DNA of 64,000 nt from Pseudomonas sp. CROZ-RG-20F-R04-15 (GCF_022662375.1 NZ_JAKNQL010000004.1:186001-250000), one strand, 5' to 3'; counted from the stretch's first letter, positions 26,059-36,424 are shown. Notes: generated from the sequence alone by a model not told the origin. Made by a program: numbers and translations.

Positions 26059-29000
26059 AGGCACACAAAGGCGTCTCCACGTGGTGCATCGATCATCCGG
26101 TGGCGACGATTCTGCTGACCATCGCGCTGGTGCTGGTCGGTTTGATCGCCTTCCCGCGCCTGCCAATCGCCCCACTGCCGGAAGCGGAATTTCCGACGAT
26201 TCAGGTTTCCGCGCAGTTGCCCGGCGCCAGCCCCGACACCATGGCCTCGTCCGTGGCCACGCCGCTGGAGGTGCAATTCAGCGCCATCCCCGGCATGACC
26301 CAGATGACCTCCAGCAGTGCGCTGGGCTCAAGTCTGCTGACCCTGCAATTCACCCTCGATAAAAGCATCGACACCGCCGCGCAAGAAGTACAAGCCGCGA
26401 TCAACACCGCCGCCGGTAAACTGCCCAAGGACATGCCGACGCTACCGACCTGGAAGAAGGTCAACCCGGCCGACAGCCCGGTGCTGATTCTCAGCGTCAG
26501 CTCGACGCAAATGCCCGGCACCGAACTCAGCGACCTGGTGGAAACCCTGCTCTCGCGTCAGATCAGTCAGATCGACGGCGTAGGCCAAATCAACATCACC
26601 GGTCAGCAACGTCCGGCGATCCGCGTACAAGCCTCGGCGGACAAACTCGCGGCGATCGGCCTGACCCTTGCCGACATTCGTCTGGCGATCCAGCAGACCA
26701 GCCTCAACCTGGCCAAAGGTGCGCTCTACGGCGAATCGAGTATTTCCACGCTGTCGACCAACGACCAGTTGTTCCACCCCGAGGACTACAGCCAACTCAT
26801 CGTTTCCTACAAGGATGGCGCCCCGGTTCACCTGCGCGATGTCGCCAAAGTCGTCAACGGTTCGGAAGATGCCTACGTGCAAGCGTGGGCCGGTGATCAA
26901 CCGGGGGTGAACCTGGTGATCTCGCGCCAACCCGGCGCCAACATCGTCGAAACCGTCGACCGCATTCAAGCCGCCCTGCCCGGCCTCGAAGCGATGTTGC
27001 CGGCCTCGGTGCAAGTAAAAACCCTGATCGACCGGACCCAGACCATTCGTGCCTCGCTGCATGAAGTCGAGATCACCCTGTTGATTGCGATCATGTTGGT
27101 GGTCGCGGTGATGGCACTGTTCCTGCGCCAATTGTCGGCAACCCTGATTGTGTCGGCGGTGCTCGGTGTGTCGTTGATCGCCAGTTTCGCTTTGATGTAC
27201 ATCCTCGGATTCAGCCTGAACAACCTGACGCTGGTGGCGATCGTGGTGGCCGTGGGATTTGTGGTCGACGATGCGATTGTGGTGGTGGAGAACATTCACC
27301 GACACCTAGAGGCCGGCGATGATATGCGCGAGGCGGCCATCAAAGGTGCCGGCGAGATCGGCTTCACCGTGGTCTCGATCAGTTTCTCGCTGGTGGCGGC
27401 GTTTATTCCGCTGCTGTTCATGGGCGGTGTGGTCGGGCGACTGTTCAAGGAATTCGCCCTGACCGCGACCTCGACCATCATGATTTCCGTGGTGGTGTCG
27501 CTGACCCTGGCGCCGACTCTCGCTGCATTGTTCATGCGTAAACCGGTGCACCACGCCCACGACAAACCGGGCTTCAGCGAACGCCTGCTCGGCTGGTACG
27601 AACGAGGCCTGCGCCGCGCCCTCGCCCATCAGAAATTGATGATTGGTGTGTTCGGTTTATCACTGGCCATGGCCATCGGCGGTTACATCTTTATCCCCAA
27701 GGGTTTCTTCCCGGTGCAGGACACCGGGTTCGTCCTCGGCACCACCGAAGCCGCTGCGGATATTTCCTACGGCGACATGGTGAAAAAACACCTGGCGATG
27801 GCCGAAATCGTCGCTGCCGACCCCGCCGTGCAGGCGTTCTCCCATTCGGTCGGTGTGTCCGGCAGTAACCAGACCATCGCCAACGGCCGCTTCTGGATCG
27901 CCCTGAAAAAACGCGGCGACCGTGACGTCAGCGCCAGCCAGTTCATTGACCGCATCCGCCCGCAACTGATGAAAGTCCCCGGCATAGTTCTCTATCTGCG
28001 CGCCGGCCAGGACATCAACCTCAGCTCCGGCCCAAGCCGCGCGCAGTATCAATACGTGCTGAAGAGTAACGACGGCGCAACCCTCGCGACATGGACGCAA
28101 CGCCTCACCGAAAAACTGCGCAGCAACCCGGCGTTCCGCGACATTTCCAACGACCTGCAACTGGGCGGCAGCATCACTCACATCAGCATCGACCGCAGCG
28201 CCGCCGCACGTTTCGGCCTGACCGCGAGTGATGTCGACGAGGCGCTGTACGACGCCTTCGGCCAACGCCAGATCAATGAATTCCAGACCCAGGTCAATCA
28301 GTACAACGTGATTCTGGAACTGGACACCAAACAGCGCGGCAAGGCCGAAAGCCTTAACTACTTCTACCTGCGCTCGCCGCTGAGTGGCGAGATGGTGCCG
28401 CTGTCGGCGCTGGCCAAATTCGATGCGCCGACCATCGGCCCGTTGTCGATTGCCCACGATGGGATGTTCCCGGCCGCCAACCTGTCGTTCAACTTGGCGC
28501 CCGGCGTGGCGTTGGGTGATGCAGTGATTCTGCTCAATCAGGCCAAGGCAGAAATCGGCATGCCGACCGCCATCAGCGGCAATTTCCAGGGCGCGGCGCA
28601 GGCGTTCCAGAGTTCGCTGGCCAGCCAGCCGTGGCTGATTCTTGCGGCGCTGGTGGCGGTGTACATCATTTTGGGTGTGCTTTATGAAAGCTTCGTGCAC
28701 CCGCTGACGATCATTTCAACGTTGCCGGCAGCAGGCTTGGGCGCGGTGATCATGCTGTGGATCTGCGGCCAGGACTTTTCGATCATGGCGCTGATCGGCC
28801 TGGTATTGCTGATCGGTATCGTCAAGAAGAACGGCATCCTGATGATCGACTTCGCCCTCGAAGCGCAGCGCCACCGAGGCCTGTCGCCGCAGGATGCGAT
28901 TTTCGAGGCGTGTATCACGCGCTTTCGGCCGATCATCATGACCACCCTCGCCGCCCTGCTTGGCGCGCTGCCGCTGATGCTCGGCTACGGCACCGGCGCC

Positions 29001-29156
29001 GAGTTGCGCCAGCCGCTGGGGATCGCGGTGGTGGGCGGTTTGCTGGTCAGCCAGATGCTGACGTTGTTTACCACTCCGGTCATATACTTGTGGCTTGAGC
29101 GGCTGTTCCACAGGCCCAAACCCGCGCCCGTAGCGGCGTTGGCGACCACAGACTGA
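26055..29156 (+). CDS. RND multidrug efflux permease (HAE1 family)
   Basis: A proton-driven inner-membrane pump of 1033 residues with the family's two repeats of six helices and large periplasmic loops. The proton-relay aspartates are in VGFVVDDAIVVVENI in the fourth helix of the first repeat, and the matching segment of the second repeat is LLIGIVKKNGILMID. It looks closest to the MdtB/MdtC-MuxB/MuxC group. Only one permease is present, whereas Mdt and Mux systems have two. A two-component system follows within 9 bp, so expression is probably signal-dependent; the substrates are unknown. Confidence 0.93.
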   Translation: MKAHKGVSTWCIDHPVATILLTIALVLVGLIAFPRLPIAPLPEAEFPTIQVSAQLPGASPDTMASSVATPLEVQFSAIPGMTQMTSSSALGSSLLTLQFTLDKSIDTAAQEVQAAINTAAGKLPKDMPTLPTWKKVNPADSPVLILSVSSTQMPGTELSDLVETLLSRQISQIDGVGQINITGQQRPAIRVQASADKLAAIGLTLADIRLAIQQTSLNLAKGALYGESSISTLSTNDQLFHPEDYSQLIVSYKDGAPVHLRDVAKVVNGSEDAYVQAWAGDQPGVNLVISRQPGANIVETVDRIQAALPGLEAMLPASVQVKTLIDRTQTIRASLHEVEITLLIAIMLVVAVMALFLRQLSATLIVSAVLGVSLIASFALMYILGFSLNNLTLVAIVVAVGFVVDDAIVVVENIHRHLEAGDDMREAAIKGAGEIGFTVVSISFSLVAAFIPLLFMGGVVGRLFKEFALTATSTIMISVVVSLTLAPTLAALFMRKPVHHAHDKPGFSERLLGWYERGLRRALAHQKLMIGVFGLSLAMAIGGYIFIPKGFFPVQDTGFVLGTTEAAADISYGDMVKKHLAMAEIVAADPAVQAFSHSVGVSGSNQTIANGRFWIALKKRGDRDVSASQFIDRIRPQLMKVPGIVLYLRAGQDINLSSGPSRAQYQYVLKSNDGATLATWTQRLTEKLRSNPAFRDISNDLQLGGSITHISIDRSAAARFGLTASDVDEALYDAFGQRQINEFQTQVNQYNVILELDTKQRGKAESLNYFYLRSPLSGEMVPLSALAKFDAPTIGPLSIAHDGMFPAANLSFNLAPGVALGDAVILLNQAKAEIGMPTAISGNFQGAAQAFQSSLASQPWLILAALVAVYIILGVLYESFVHPLTIISTLPAAGLGAVIMLWICGQDFSIMALIGLVLLIGIVKKNGILMIDFALEAQRHRGLSPQDAIFEACITRFRPIIMTTLAALLGALPLMLGYGTGAELRQPLGIAVVGGLLVSQMLTLFTTPVIYLWLERLFHRPKPAPVAALATTD

Positions 29157-29165
29157 GGCAGGGTC

Positions 29166-29840
29166 ATGCGCGTTCTGATTATCGAAGACGAGGAAAAAAC
29201 CGCGGACTATCTGCACCGCGGTCTGACGGAACAGGGTTACACCGTGGATCTGGCCCGCGACGGCGTCGAGGGCCTGCATCTGGCGCTGGAAAGCGACTAC
29301 GCGGTGATCGTCCTCGACGTCATGTTGCCGGGCCTCGATGGCTTCGGCGTGCTGCGCGCGTTGCGTGCGCGCAAGCAGACCCCGGTGATCATGCTCACCG
29401 CCCGCGAGCGCGTCGAAGACCGCATCAAAGGCCTGCGCGACGGGGCCGACGATTACCTCGGCAAACCGTTTTCCTTCCTTGAACTGGTCGCACGTTTGCA
29501 AGCGTTGACCCGGCGCAGCGGCGGGCATGAACCGGTGCAAGTGAGCATCGCCGACCTGTGGATAGATTTGATCAGCCGCAAGGCCACCCGCGCCGGCACG
29601 CGGCTTGATCTGACCGCCAAAGAGTTTTCGCTGCTGAGCGTACTGGCCCGTCGGCAAGGTGAAATCCTTTCGAAAACCGCCATCGCCGAGATGGTCTGGG
29701 ACATCAATTTCGACAGTGACGCCAACGTCGTCGAAGTCGCGATCAAACGCTTGCGCGCCAAACTCGACGGACCGTTCGACGAGAAACTGCTGCACACCAT
29801 TCGCGGCATGGGTTATGTGCTGGAGAGCCGTGGTGTTTAG
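29166..29840 (+). CDS. OmpR-family response regulator of the efflux operon
   Basis: 224 residues of the CopR/IrlR type. The receiver has the acidic pair ED (7-8), phosphoacceptor D51 (VLDVMLPG) and K100 (LGKPF), and the winged helix ends LLHTIRGMGYVLE. It starts 9 bp after the pump stop and should be cotranscribed with it. Its stop codon touches the left inverted repeat of the 267-bp element, which separates it from its kinase gene; such pairs are normally a few bases apart or overlapping. Confidence 0.92.
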   Translation: MRVLIIEDEEKTADYLHRGLTEQGYTVDLARDGVEGLHLALESDYAVIVLDVMLPGLDGFGVLRALRARKQTPVIMLTARERVEDRIKGLRDGADDYLGKPFSFLELVARLQALTRRSGGHEPVQVSIADLWIDLISRKATRAGTRLDLTAKEFSLLSVLARRQGEILSKTAIAEMVWDINFDSDANVVEVAIKRLRAKLDGPFDEKLLHTIRGMGYVLESRGV

Positions 29841-30106
29841 GGTAGGTCATCATTCATTTCCTGCGCCGCGTTGCCGTCTGAAAGCGGGCCAGGCAAGGCG
29901 CAGCCCGACGGTAAGGGTTGTTTCCTTGCCGAGGGCTGTAACGCAGCATGGCCCGCTTTCAGACGACAACCCGGAGGGCCGAGCCTGCTGTTGTGCAGGG
30001 CTGCGTTGCTCGGAGCTTATTTGGAACGACCAAACCGCGCTCCTCGCGCCTTGCCCTGCACAACAGCAGACTCGGCGCGGCGCAGGAAATGAATGATGAC
30101 CTACCC
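29840..30106. mobile_element. 267-bp MITE-like element with perfect 31-bp inverted ends
   Basis: The left end (29840-29870, starting GGGTAGGTCATCATTC) and the right end (30076-30106) are perfect inverted copies over 31 bp. Inside are two more inverted pairs: CGTCTGAAAGCGGGCC (29875-29890) with 29950-29965, and CTGCTGTTGTGCAGGG (29985-30000) with 30054-30069. So it would fold as two hairpins within a long outer stem. It encodes no transposase. The right end supplies the AGGA and ATG used by the kinase gene. I see no clear target-site duplication. Confidence 0.75.
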
Positions 30107-31466
30107 TCACAATTCGATTGCCCTGCGCCTGAGCGGAATGTTCACGCTGGTGGCGTTAGTGGTGTTTCTGTTGATTGGCGGCGCGTTGTATCAGCAGGTC
30201 GATAAAGGCTTGGGGCTGCTGCCGGAAGCCGAGCTGGAGGCGCGTTACAGCGTGCTCGAATCGGCGCTCAATCGCTTCGGCACGCCGGAGCACTGGGTGA
30301 AGATCAACGCCAAGTTGAAGCTGCTCGGTGAGGAAGACAAACGCATTCGTTTCTGGGTGGTGAGTGGTGATCCGGGTTACGAATACGGTCAGCCGGATGC
30401 GGCGATTCGCGCGTTTGCCCAAGGCCCGTTGGGCATGCATGACCTGCAGTTGCCCGACCATCCTTATCCGCTGAAAGTGCTGCTGACCGAGTTGCCGGCC
30501 AAGGATCAGCGACCGCCGCTGCGCTTCATGATCGGCATTGATACCGAGACCTTCCACGAGACTCAGCATAACCTGCTGATCGCGCTGATCGGGCTGGCGA
30601 TTGTCGGCGTGCTGATGGCTTCGGCGCTGGGGTATTGGGTCGCCCGGATTGGTTTGAAGCCGTTGATCAAACTGTCCCACGAGGCTCAGCGACTGGCGCC
30701 ACCACTACGCGCCGGGCGCTTGCGTTTGTCGCCGCTGCCACCGGAGCTTGCGCAGTTTGTCGACTCGTTCAACTCGACGCTGGAACGGGTCGAGCAGGCC
30801 TACTCGCGACTGGAGTCGTTCAACGCCGACGTCGCCCATGAATTGCGTTCACCGCTGACCAATCTGATCGGCCAGACGCAAGTGGCGCTGACCCGTGGGC
30901 GCTCTGCCGAACATTATTTCGAAGTGCTGCAATCCAATCTGGAAGAGCTGGAACGGCTGCGCTCGATCATCAACGACATGCTGTTTCTCGCCAGTGCCGA
31001 CCAGGGCAACAAGGCGACCAAACTCACCTCGACTTCGCTGGCTGATGAGGTGGCAACGACGCTGGAATATCTGGATTTCATTCTTGAAGATGCACAGGTC
31101 GAAGTGCAGGTGAGCGGTGATGCGCTGGTGCAGATCGAGGTCGCGCATCTGCGTCGGGCGCTGATCAATTTGTTGAGCAATGCGGTGCAGCACACCGGGC
31201 CGGGCCAGGTGATCGAGGTGCGTATTGAGGTGGAAGCGCATCAGGTGAGTATTGGTGTGGCCAATCCGGGATCGCCAATTGCCAGCGAGCATTTGCCGCG
31301 CTTGTTCGAGCGCTTTTATCGGGTCGATGCGTCGCGTAGCAACAGTGGCAATAACCATGGGCTGGGGCTGGCGATCGTCAAGGCGATTGCGCTGATGCAT
31401 GGCGGCGATGTGTTCGTGCGCAGTGATCGGGGGATGAATACCTTCGGGATTTATTTGCCGGTCTGA
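30093..31466 (+). CDS. Heavy-metal-type sensor histidine kinase
   Basis: 457 residues: first membrane helix about 14-33, periplasmic domain 34-158, second helix about 160-182, HAMP linker, H-box NADVAHELRSPL with phosphorylated H249, and an HATPase domain (N-box LINLLSNAVQH, G-box GLGLAIVKAI). It resembles the CusS/IrlS kinases that accompany CopR-type regulators. Both possible ATG codons (30093, 30096) lie inside the right inverted repeat of the 267-bp element; 30096 has better spacing from AGGA (30084-30087). The signal could be a metal or an efflux substrate. Confidence 0.9.
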   Translation: MMTYPHNSIALRLSGMFTLVALVVFLLIGGALYQQVDKGLGLLPEAELEARYSVLESALNRFGTPEHWVKINAKLKLLGEEDKRIRFWVVSGDPGYEYGQPDAAIRAFAQGPLGMHDLQLPDHPYPLKVLLTELPAKDQRPPLRFMIGIDTETFHETQHNLLIALIGLAIVGVLMASALGYWVARIGLKPLIKLSHEAQRLAPPLRAGRLRLSPLPPELAQFVDSFNSTLERVEQAYSRLESFNADVAHELRSPLTNLIGQTQVALTRGRSAEHYFEVLQSNLEELERLRSIINDMLFLASADQGNKATKLTSTSLADEVATTLEYLDFILEDAQVEVQVSGDALVQIEVAHLRRALINLLSNAVQHTGPGQVIEVRIEVEAHQVSIGVANPGSPIASEHLPRLFERFYRVDASRSNSGNNHGLGLAIVKAIALMHGGDVFVRSDRGMNTFGIYLPV

Positions 31467-31469
31467 AAA

Positions 31470-31630
31470 GCCCCTCACCCTAACCCTCTCCCGGAGGGAG
31501 AGGGGACTGACCGAGTTGTTCTCTCGAGTTACACCGACCTGAAATATCCAGTCGAACTCAGGCTTTGAAAAGCCCCCAATCTGCTCCCTTCCCCCTCGCC
31601 CCCTTGGGGGAGAGGGTTGGGGTGAGGGGG
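31470..31630. repeat. Copy 4 of the MITE-like element
   Basis: It starts CCCCTCACCCTAACCCTCTC and ends GAGAGGGTTGGGGTGAGGGG, with the spacer word GAACTCAGGCTTTGAA shared with copy 3. It begins just after the kinase stop codon and fills most of the gap to the next gene. The remaining 140 bp hold only the AAGG ribosome binding site at its end. Confidence 0.8.
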
Positions 31631-31770
31631 TTGCTCTTGGCTACACCGCGAACTTCGACTTTTACCTCCTGCGCAACAGTCATTTATGAAAATCACGCTG
31701 TTTCCCAACGCCCGGCAACCTTATCTTTGCCCGCACCAAACAGCACTCGCCAAGCGAGAAGGTTTTCAAG

Positions 31771-31992
31771 ATGTCCAACAGTATGGGTATTGTCAGCGCG
31801 TTCGTTTTGTCCTCATTGATCCTGTCGCCAATGGCGATGGCCGAAGAATCGCAGTCGTTCGTGGCGCACAACGTCGCTCGCGCTCAGGCCTACGATCAGT
31901 ATCAGGCCGAAGTGATGGCCAAGGCTCAAGACGCCTCGCAAGCCCCGCAGGCTGCCACTTCCCAGGCTCAAGCATCCGAGAAAGACAGCTGA
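31771..31992 (+). CDS. Small exported Ala/Gln-rich protein
   Basis: 73 residues with a signal peptide (about 1-24, ending SPMAMA) and a 49-residue mature part rich in Ala, Gln and Ser (QAPQAATSQAQASEK) that is probably disordered. AAGG lies eight bases before the ATG. It precedes the OprD porin and has its own terminator, so it is a separate unit. No function is assigned. Confidence 0.7.
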   Translation: MSNSMGIVSAFVLSSLILSPMAMAEESQSFVAHNVARAQAYDQYQAEVMAKAQDASQAPQAATSQAQASEKDS

Positions 31993-32061
31993 GTCGCGCA
32001 CCGCGCCAACGTTTCCCTCGACGCGGTTGTTTGGCTATTCCCGTTCAACCGTCGTCATTCC

Positions 32062-32089
32062 AGGCCGCTGCCTTTCAGCGGCCTTTTTT
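32062..32089 (+). terminator. Terminator between the small exported protein and the porin gene
   Basis: GGCCGCTG (32063-32070) pairs with CAGCGGCC (32076-32083) around CCTTT, followed by six T residues. Confidence 0.9.
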
Positions 32090-32189
32090 CGTTGTGGTCT
32101 GAAAGCCGTTTGGTTCGTCTGTAACAACAAGAAACATCACGCCCCTCAGGACATTGAGGGGCCAGTTGACCCAAGGAGCTCCATCGCAA

Positions 32190-33506
32190 GTGCGTTACCC
32201 AGTCCGCTTCTCTCCGTTGTTCATTGCAATTGCCGCAACGATTGCCCCTGCCGCTCACGCCGACGAGCCTGCCAAACAAGGTTTCGTCGAAGATTCGAGC
32301 CTCAACCTCAACGCCCGCAACTACTACATGAATCGCAACCGCTTGCAGAAAGCGGACGACAACATCGAGTGGGGCCAGGGCTTTCTAGGCATCTTCAAGT
32401 CGGGTTACACCGAAGGAACGGTCGGTTTCGGCATTGATGCCCACGCCATGCTCGGGCTGAAGCTCGATGGTGGTGGCGGCACGGACGGCTCGAGCATCCT
32501 GCCGGTCAGCGACGGTAACGGCAAAGCGCCGGGCTCGTTCTCCACGGCGGGCGGCACGCTGAAAATGCGCGCGTTCGATACCGAGTTGAAGGCCGGTGAC
32601 CTGTTCCTCACCAACCCGGTAATTGCCGGCGGTGACACGCGCATGCTGCCGCAGACCTTCCGTGGTGTGAGTCTGAGCAACCACAGCTTCGACGGCTGGC
32701 TGATCGAGGGTGGTCAGGCCAGTTTCACCAAGCCGTACAACCAAAGCGGTCACACGCGTATCGGCACTTCCTACGGCACCTTGGCTGACGGCGACGAGAG
32801 CCAGCACCTGAACTGGGCCGGTGTGGCCTGGAGCGGCGTCGAAGGTCTGACCAGCAGCCTCTACGCCTCTGAGCTCAAGGACATCTGGAACCAGTACTAC
32901 TACGACCTCGACTACACCTGGCAGTTGAGCGATCTGGTCAGCCTCAACCCGGGCCTGCACTTCTATCACACGCAAGACACCGGCGATGCGCTGCTAGGCA
33001 ACATCGACAACAACACCTACAGCCTGCATTTCACCGTGGGTATCGGTAGCCACAGCGTTACTGCTGCGTATCAGCGGGTCAACGGCAACACCCCGTTCGA
33101 CTACATCAGCCAGGGCGACAGCGTTTACCTCGACAACTCGCAGCAGTACTCCGATTTCAACGGCCCGAACGAGCGCTCGTGGAAGCTCAAATACGCTTAT
33201 GACTTCGCCGGTGTCGGCATGCCGGGACTGACCTCGTCGGTCTCCTACTCGCGCGGGACCGTAGACCTGACCAAGGTCGACGCCGACAGCAAAGGCTATT
33301 CCAACTGGTACAGCGCCGACGGCCGCAACGCCAAACACTGGGAACGCGATCTCGATCTGAAATACGTCGTGCAGAGCGGTCTGGCCAAGGATCTGGCGGT
33401 GCACCTGCAATGGGCAACCAACCGTGGCGGCAACGGTTACGGCGTGATCGATTCGGACACAGATGAATACCGCGTCATCATCGACTACCCGATCAACGTC
33501 TTCTAA
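32190..33506 (+). CDS. OprD-family outer membrane porin
   Basis: 438 residues. The signal peptide ([24 protein letters not shown]) is followed by [18 protein letters not shown], the hallmark first strand of OprD/OccD-OccK channels for small carboxylates and amino acids. It ends in a beta strand with a C-terminal aromatic (INVF). I chose GTG 32190 because AAGGAG lies 11 bases upstream; a TTG 12 codons earlier would put charged residues before the signal peptide. The substrate cannot be told. The gene is monocistronic. Confidence 0.92.
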   Translation: MRYPVRFSPLFIAIAATIAPAAHADEPAKQGFVEDSSLNLNARNYYMNRNRLQKADDNIEWGQGFLGIFKSGYTEGTVGFGIDAHAMLGLKLDGGGGTDGSSILPVSDGNGKAPGSFSTAGGTLKMRAFDTELKAGDLFLTNPVIAGGDTRMLPQTFRGVSLSNHSFDGWLIEGGQASFTKPYNQSGHTRIGTSYGTLADGDESQHLNWAGVAWSGVEGLTSSLYASELKDIWNQYYYDLDYTWQLSDLVSLNPGLHFYHTQDTGDALLGNIDNNTYSLHFTVGIGSHSVTAAYQRVNGNTPFDYISQGDSVYLDNSQQYSDFNGPNERSWKLKYAYDFAGVGMPGLTSSVSYSRGTVDLTKVDADSKGYSNWYSADGRNAKHWERDLDLKYVVQSGLAKDLAVHLQWATNRGGNGYGVIDSDTDEYRVIIDYPINVF

Positions 33507-33547
33507 GATCGGCGCCATAACACCGTCCTGAATTCAGTGATGCACCC

Positions 33548-33637
33548 TGTGGGAGCGAGCCTGCTCGCGAAAGCGGTCTACCATTCAACATCTATGTTGA
33601 ATGACACAGCGCTTTCGCGAGCAGGCTCGCTCCCACA
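33548..33637. repeat. Long palindromic REPIN doublet (REP pair e)
   Basis: The arms are perfect over 28 bp (33548-33575 and 33610-33637, starting TGTGGGAGCGAGCCTGCTCG) and point the opposite way to the other pairs. Even the spacer carries an inverted pair, ATTCAACAT with ATGTTGAAT, so nearly the whole 90 bp could form one cruciform. Confidence 0.9.
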
Positions 33638-33713
33638 ATGGGCATGGTTTCTGGCTTCGGCTGCAGTGTTTGGCCTACTACGCTTATAAGAATTCCCAAC
33701 CGACAGCCCAATC

Positions 33714-35222
33714 ATGATCGCGAGCCGTACCCCACCCGTTTCGGGCAAGACCGGACGCCCCGAGCTGCTGCTGATCTGCGGCAGTTTGCTGAGCGTGATC
33801 GCGATTGTCGGCATCGTCACTTTCCTGCTGATCCGCGAGCACGCCAACGCTCGGGAATCGGCCACCCGCAGCGCCACCACCATCGCGCAACTGATCGACG
33901 CCGATGTGCTGCGCACGGTCGAGCTGTACGACCTGACCCTGCAAGGCCTGATCGCTGCCGCCCAACGCGATGATCTGCAAACTGTCTCACCGCAGATTCG
34001 TCATCTGGCGCTGTTCGACCGCTCAACCACCGCGCGCTTCAAGGGCGACATTCTGTTGCTCGACAAACACGGCAACGTCATTGCCGATTCTTCGCGGGTC
34101 GAGCCGAAACCGGGCAATTTTGCCGACCGGGATTACTTCCTCGCCCACGCATTCAACCGTGACATCGGCATGTTCATCAGCCGACCGTTCAAGACCCGTT
34201 GCGATTGCGACGAAGCCAATCAATGGCGCATCAGTTTCAGCCGACGGATTTCCTCGGACACCGGTGAATTCGCCGGCGTAGCGGTGGCGTCGATGAAGCT
34301 CGACTACTTCGATCAGCTGTTCAACAGCCTCGACATCGGCAAGGACAGCACGCTGAACATCATCGACAACGACGGCGTCCTGTTGGCGCAGAAGCCCTAT
34401 CTGCAGAGTGATTCGATCGGCAAGAGCTTCGGTAACCGACCCAACGTGATACGGATCCTGCGCGACAAGGATGGCAATGGCAGTTTCACCAGTACTTCGA
34501 GCATGGATCATCAACAGCGTCTCTATACCTATTCGCGAGTCGGCAATTTGCCGCTGACAGTGATGGTCGCGCTGTCCAGCGATGAAGTGTTCGGCACCTG
34601 GCGGCGCACCGCGATGTTGATCAGTGGGGCCACCGGCGTGCTGTGCGTGGGTTTGTTATGGCTGACCTGGTTGCTGGCCCGCGAGTTGCGCCGACGTCAG
34701 CGTGCCGAGCACGAACTGGCGCAATTGGCCGCCACCGACGCGCTGACCGGTGTGGCAAATCGTCGGATGCTTGATCAGGCATTGCGTCACGAGTGGTTCC
34801 GCGCTCAGCGCTCGGGTAAACCGATGTCGGTGATGATGATCGATGCCGATCACTTCAAGGCATTCAATGATCGACATGGCCATCAGGGCGGGGATCAGGC
34901 ACTGAAGACGCTGGCCCGTGTCATCACTGAAAATGTCCGGCGACCGGCGGATCTGGTCGCGCGTTATGGCGGCGAGGAGTTCTCGGTGATTCTCGCCGAG
35001 ACCGATGGTCATGGCGCGCAGCAGATTGCCGAGCATATTCGTCAGGCAGTGGAGCAGTTGCCGTTGGTCGACGGGGCTGAGCGGCCGATGACGGTGAGCA
35101 TTGGTATCGCGACGTGGGCGGTGGCGAGTGAAATGACGCTGGAGCAGTTGTTGTTTGCGGCGGACAAGGCGTTGTATCAGGCCAAGGAGGGAGGGCGTAA
35201 TCGAGTCGTGGTGGCTTCCTGA
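33714..35222 (+). CDS. Membrane diguanylate cyclase (dCache-like sensor plus GGDEF)
   Basis: Makes cyclic di-GMP. Of its 502 residues, about 19-40 form the first membrane helix, 42-300 a periplasmic Cache-like sensor (FADRDYFLAH, ISRPF segments), about 303-325 the second helix, and 335-500 the GGDEF domain. The active site is intact (GGEEF, 419-423), and the allosteric inhibitory site RxxD is present (RPAD, 410-413, five residues upstream). The sensor domain has an unusual CDCD cluster (about residues 163-166). The ligand is unknown. Confidence 0.93.
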   Translation: MIASRTPPVSGKTGRPELLLICGSLLSVIAIVGIVTFLLIREHANARESATRSATTIAQLIDADVLRTVELYDLTLQGLIAAAQRDDLQTVSPQIRHLALFDRSTTARFKGDILLLDKHGNVIADSSRVEPKPGNFADRDYFLAHAFNRDIGMFISRPFKTRCDCDEANQWRISFSRRISSDTGEFAGVAVASMKLDYFDQLFNSLDIGKDSTLNIIDNDGVLLAQKPYLQSDSIGKSFGNRPNVIRILRDKDGNGSFTSTSSMDHQQRLYTYSRVGNLPLTVMVALSSDEVFGTWRRTAMLISGATGVLCVGLLWLTWLLARELRRRQRAEHELAQLAATDALTGVANRRMLDQALRHEWFRAQRSGKPMSVMMIDADHFKAFNDRHGHQGGDQALKTLARVITENVRRPADLVARYGGEEFSVILAETDGHGAQQIAEHIRQAVEQLPLVDGAERPMTVSIGIATWAVASEMTLEQLLFAADKALYQAKEGGRNRVVVAS

Positions 35223-35249
35223 ATGTTCTGCGCAGTTTGCGCTGGCGCC

Positions 35250-35315
35250 TTCGCGAGCAAGCTCGCTCCCACATTTGAAATGCATTCCCCTGTGGGAGCG
35301 AGCTTGCTCGCGAAG
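35250..35315. repeat. REPIN-type doublet (REP pair f)
   Basis: TTCGCGAGCAAGCTCGCTCC faces GGAGCGAGCTTGCTCGCGAA. Both arms carry the AAGCTCG variant core, a matched change that keeps the hairpins intact. Confidence 0.9.
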
Positions 35316-35350
35316 AGGCCGGATCAGGCACTAGAAAAACCACAGGCATA

Positions 35351-35376
35351 AAAAAAGGCCATCCGAGGATGGCCTT
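35351..35376 (-). terminator. Terminator of the dcw-lpxC transcription unit
   Basis: AAGGCCATCC pairs with GGATGGCCTT around GA (35355-35376). On the minus strand it is followed by a T-run. It lies 25 bp beyond the lpxC stop. Confidence 0.88.
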
Positions 35377-35400
35377 CAAAAAACTAGAGAGGTTTTTTAC

Positions 35401-36348
<948 letters not shown>

Positions 36349-36424
36349 TCAACAAAGGCTGGCGATAATAGCAGACCGAGCCTTTGCTGAACACCAATCA
36401 CCTTCATAGCCCTGATACATTCCA

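Noticed and set aside
29850..30110. 86-codon minus-strand frame inside the 267-bp element
   Set aside because: It is produced by the inverted repeat (it shares RVGHHSFPAPR with the plus strand) and has no transposase motif.
16453..35315. CRISPR array
   Set aside because: The repeats are scattered REP doublets between genes, not regularly spaced, and there are no cas genes.
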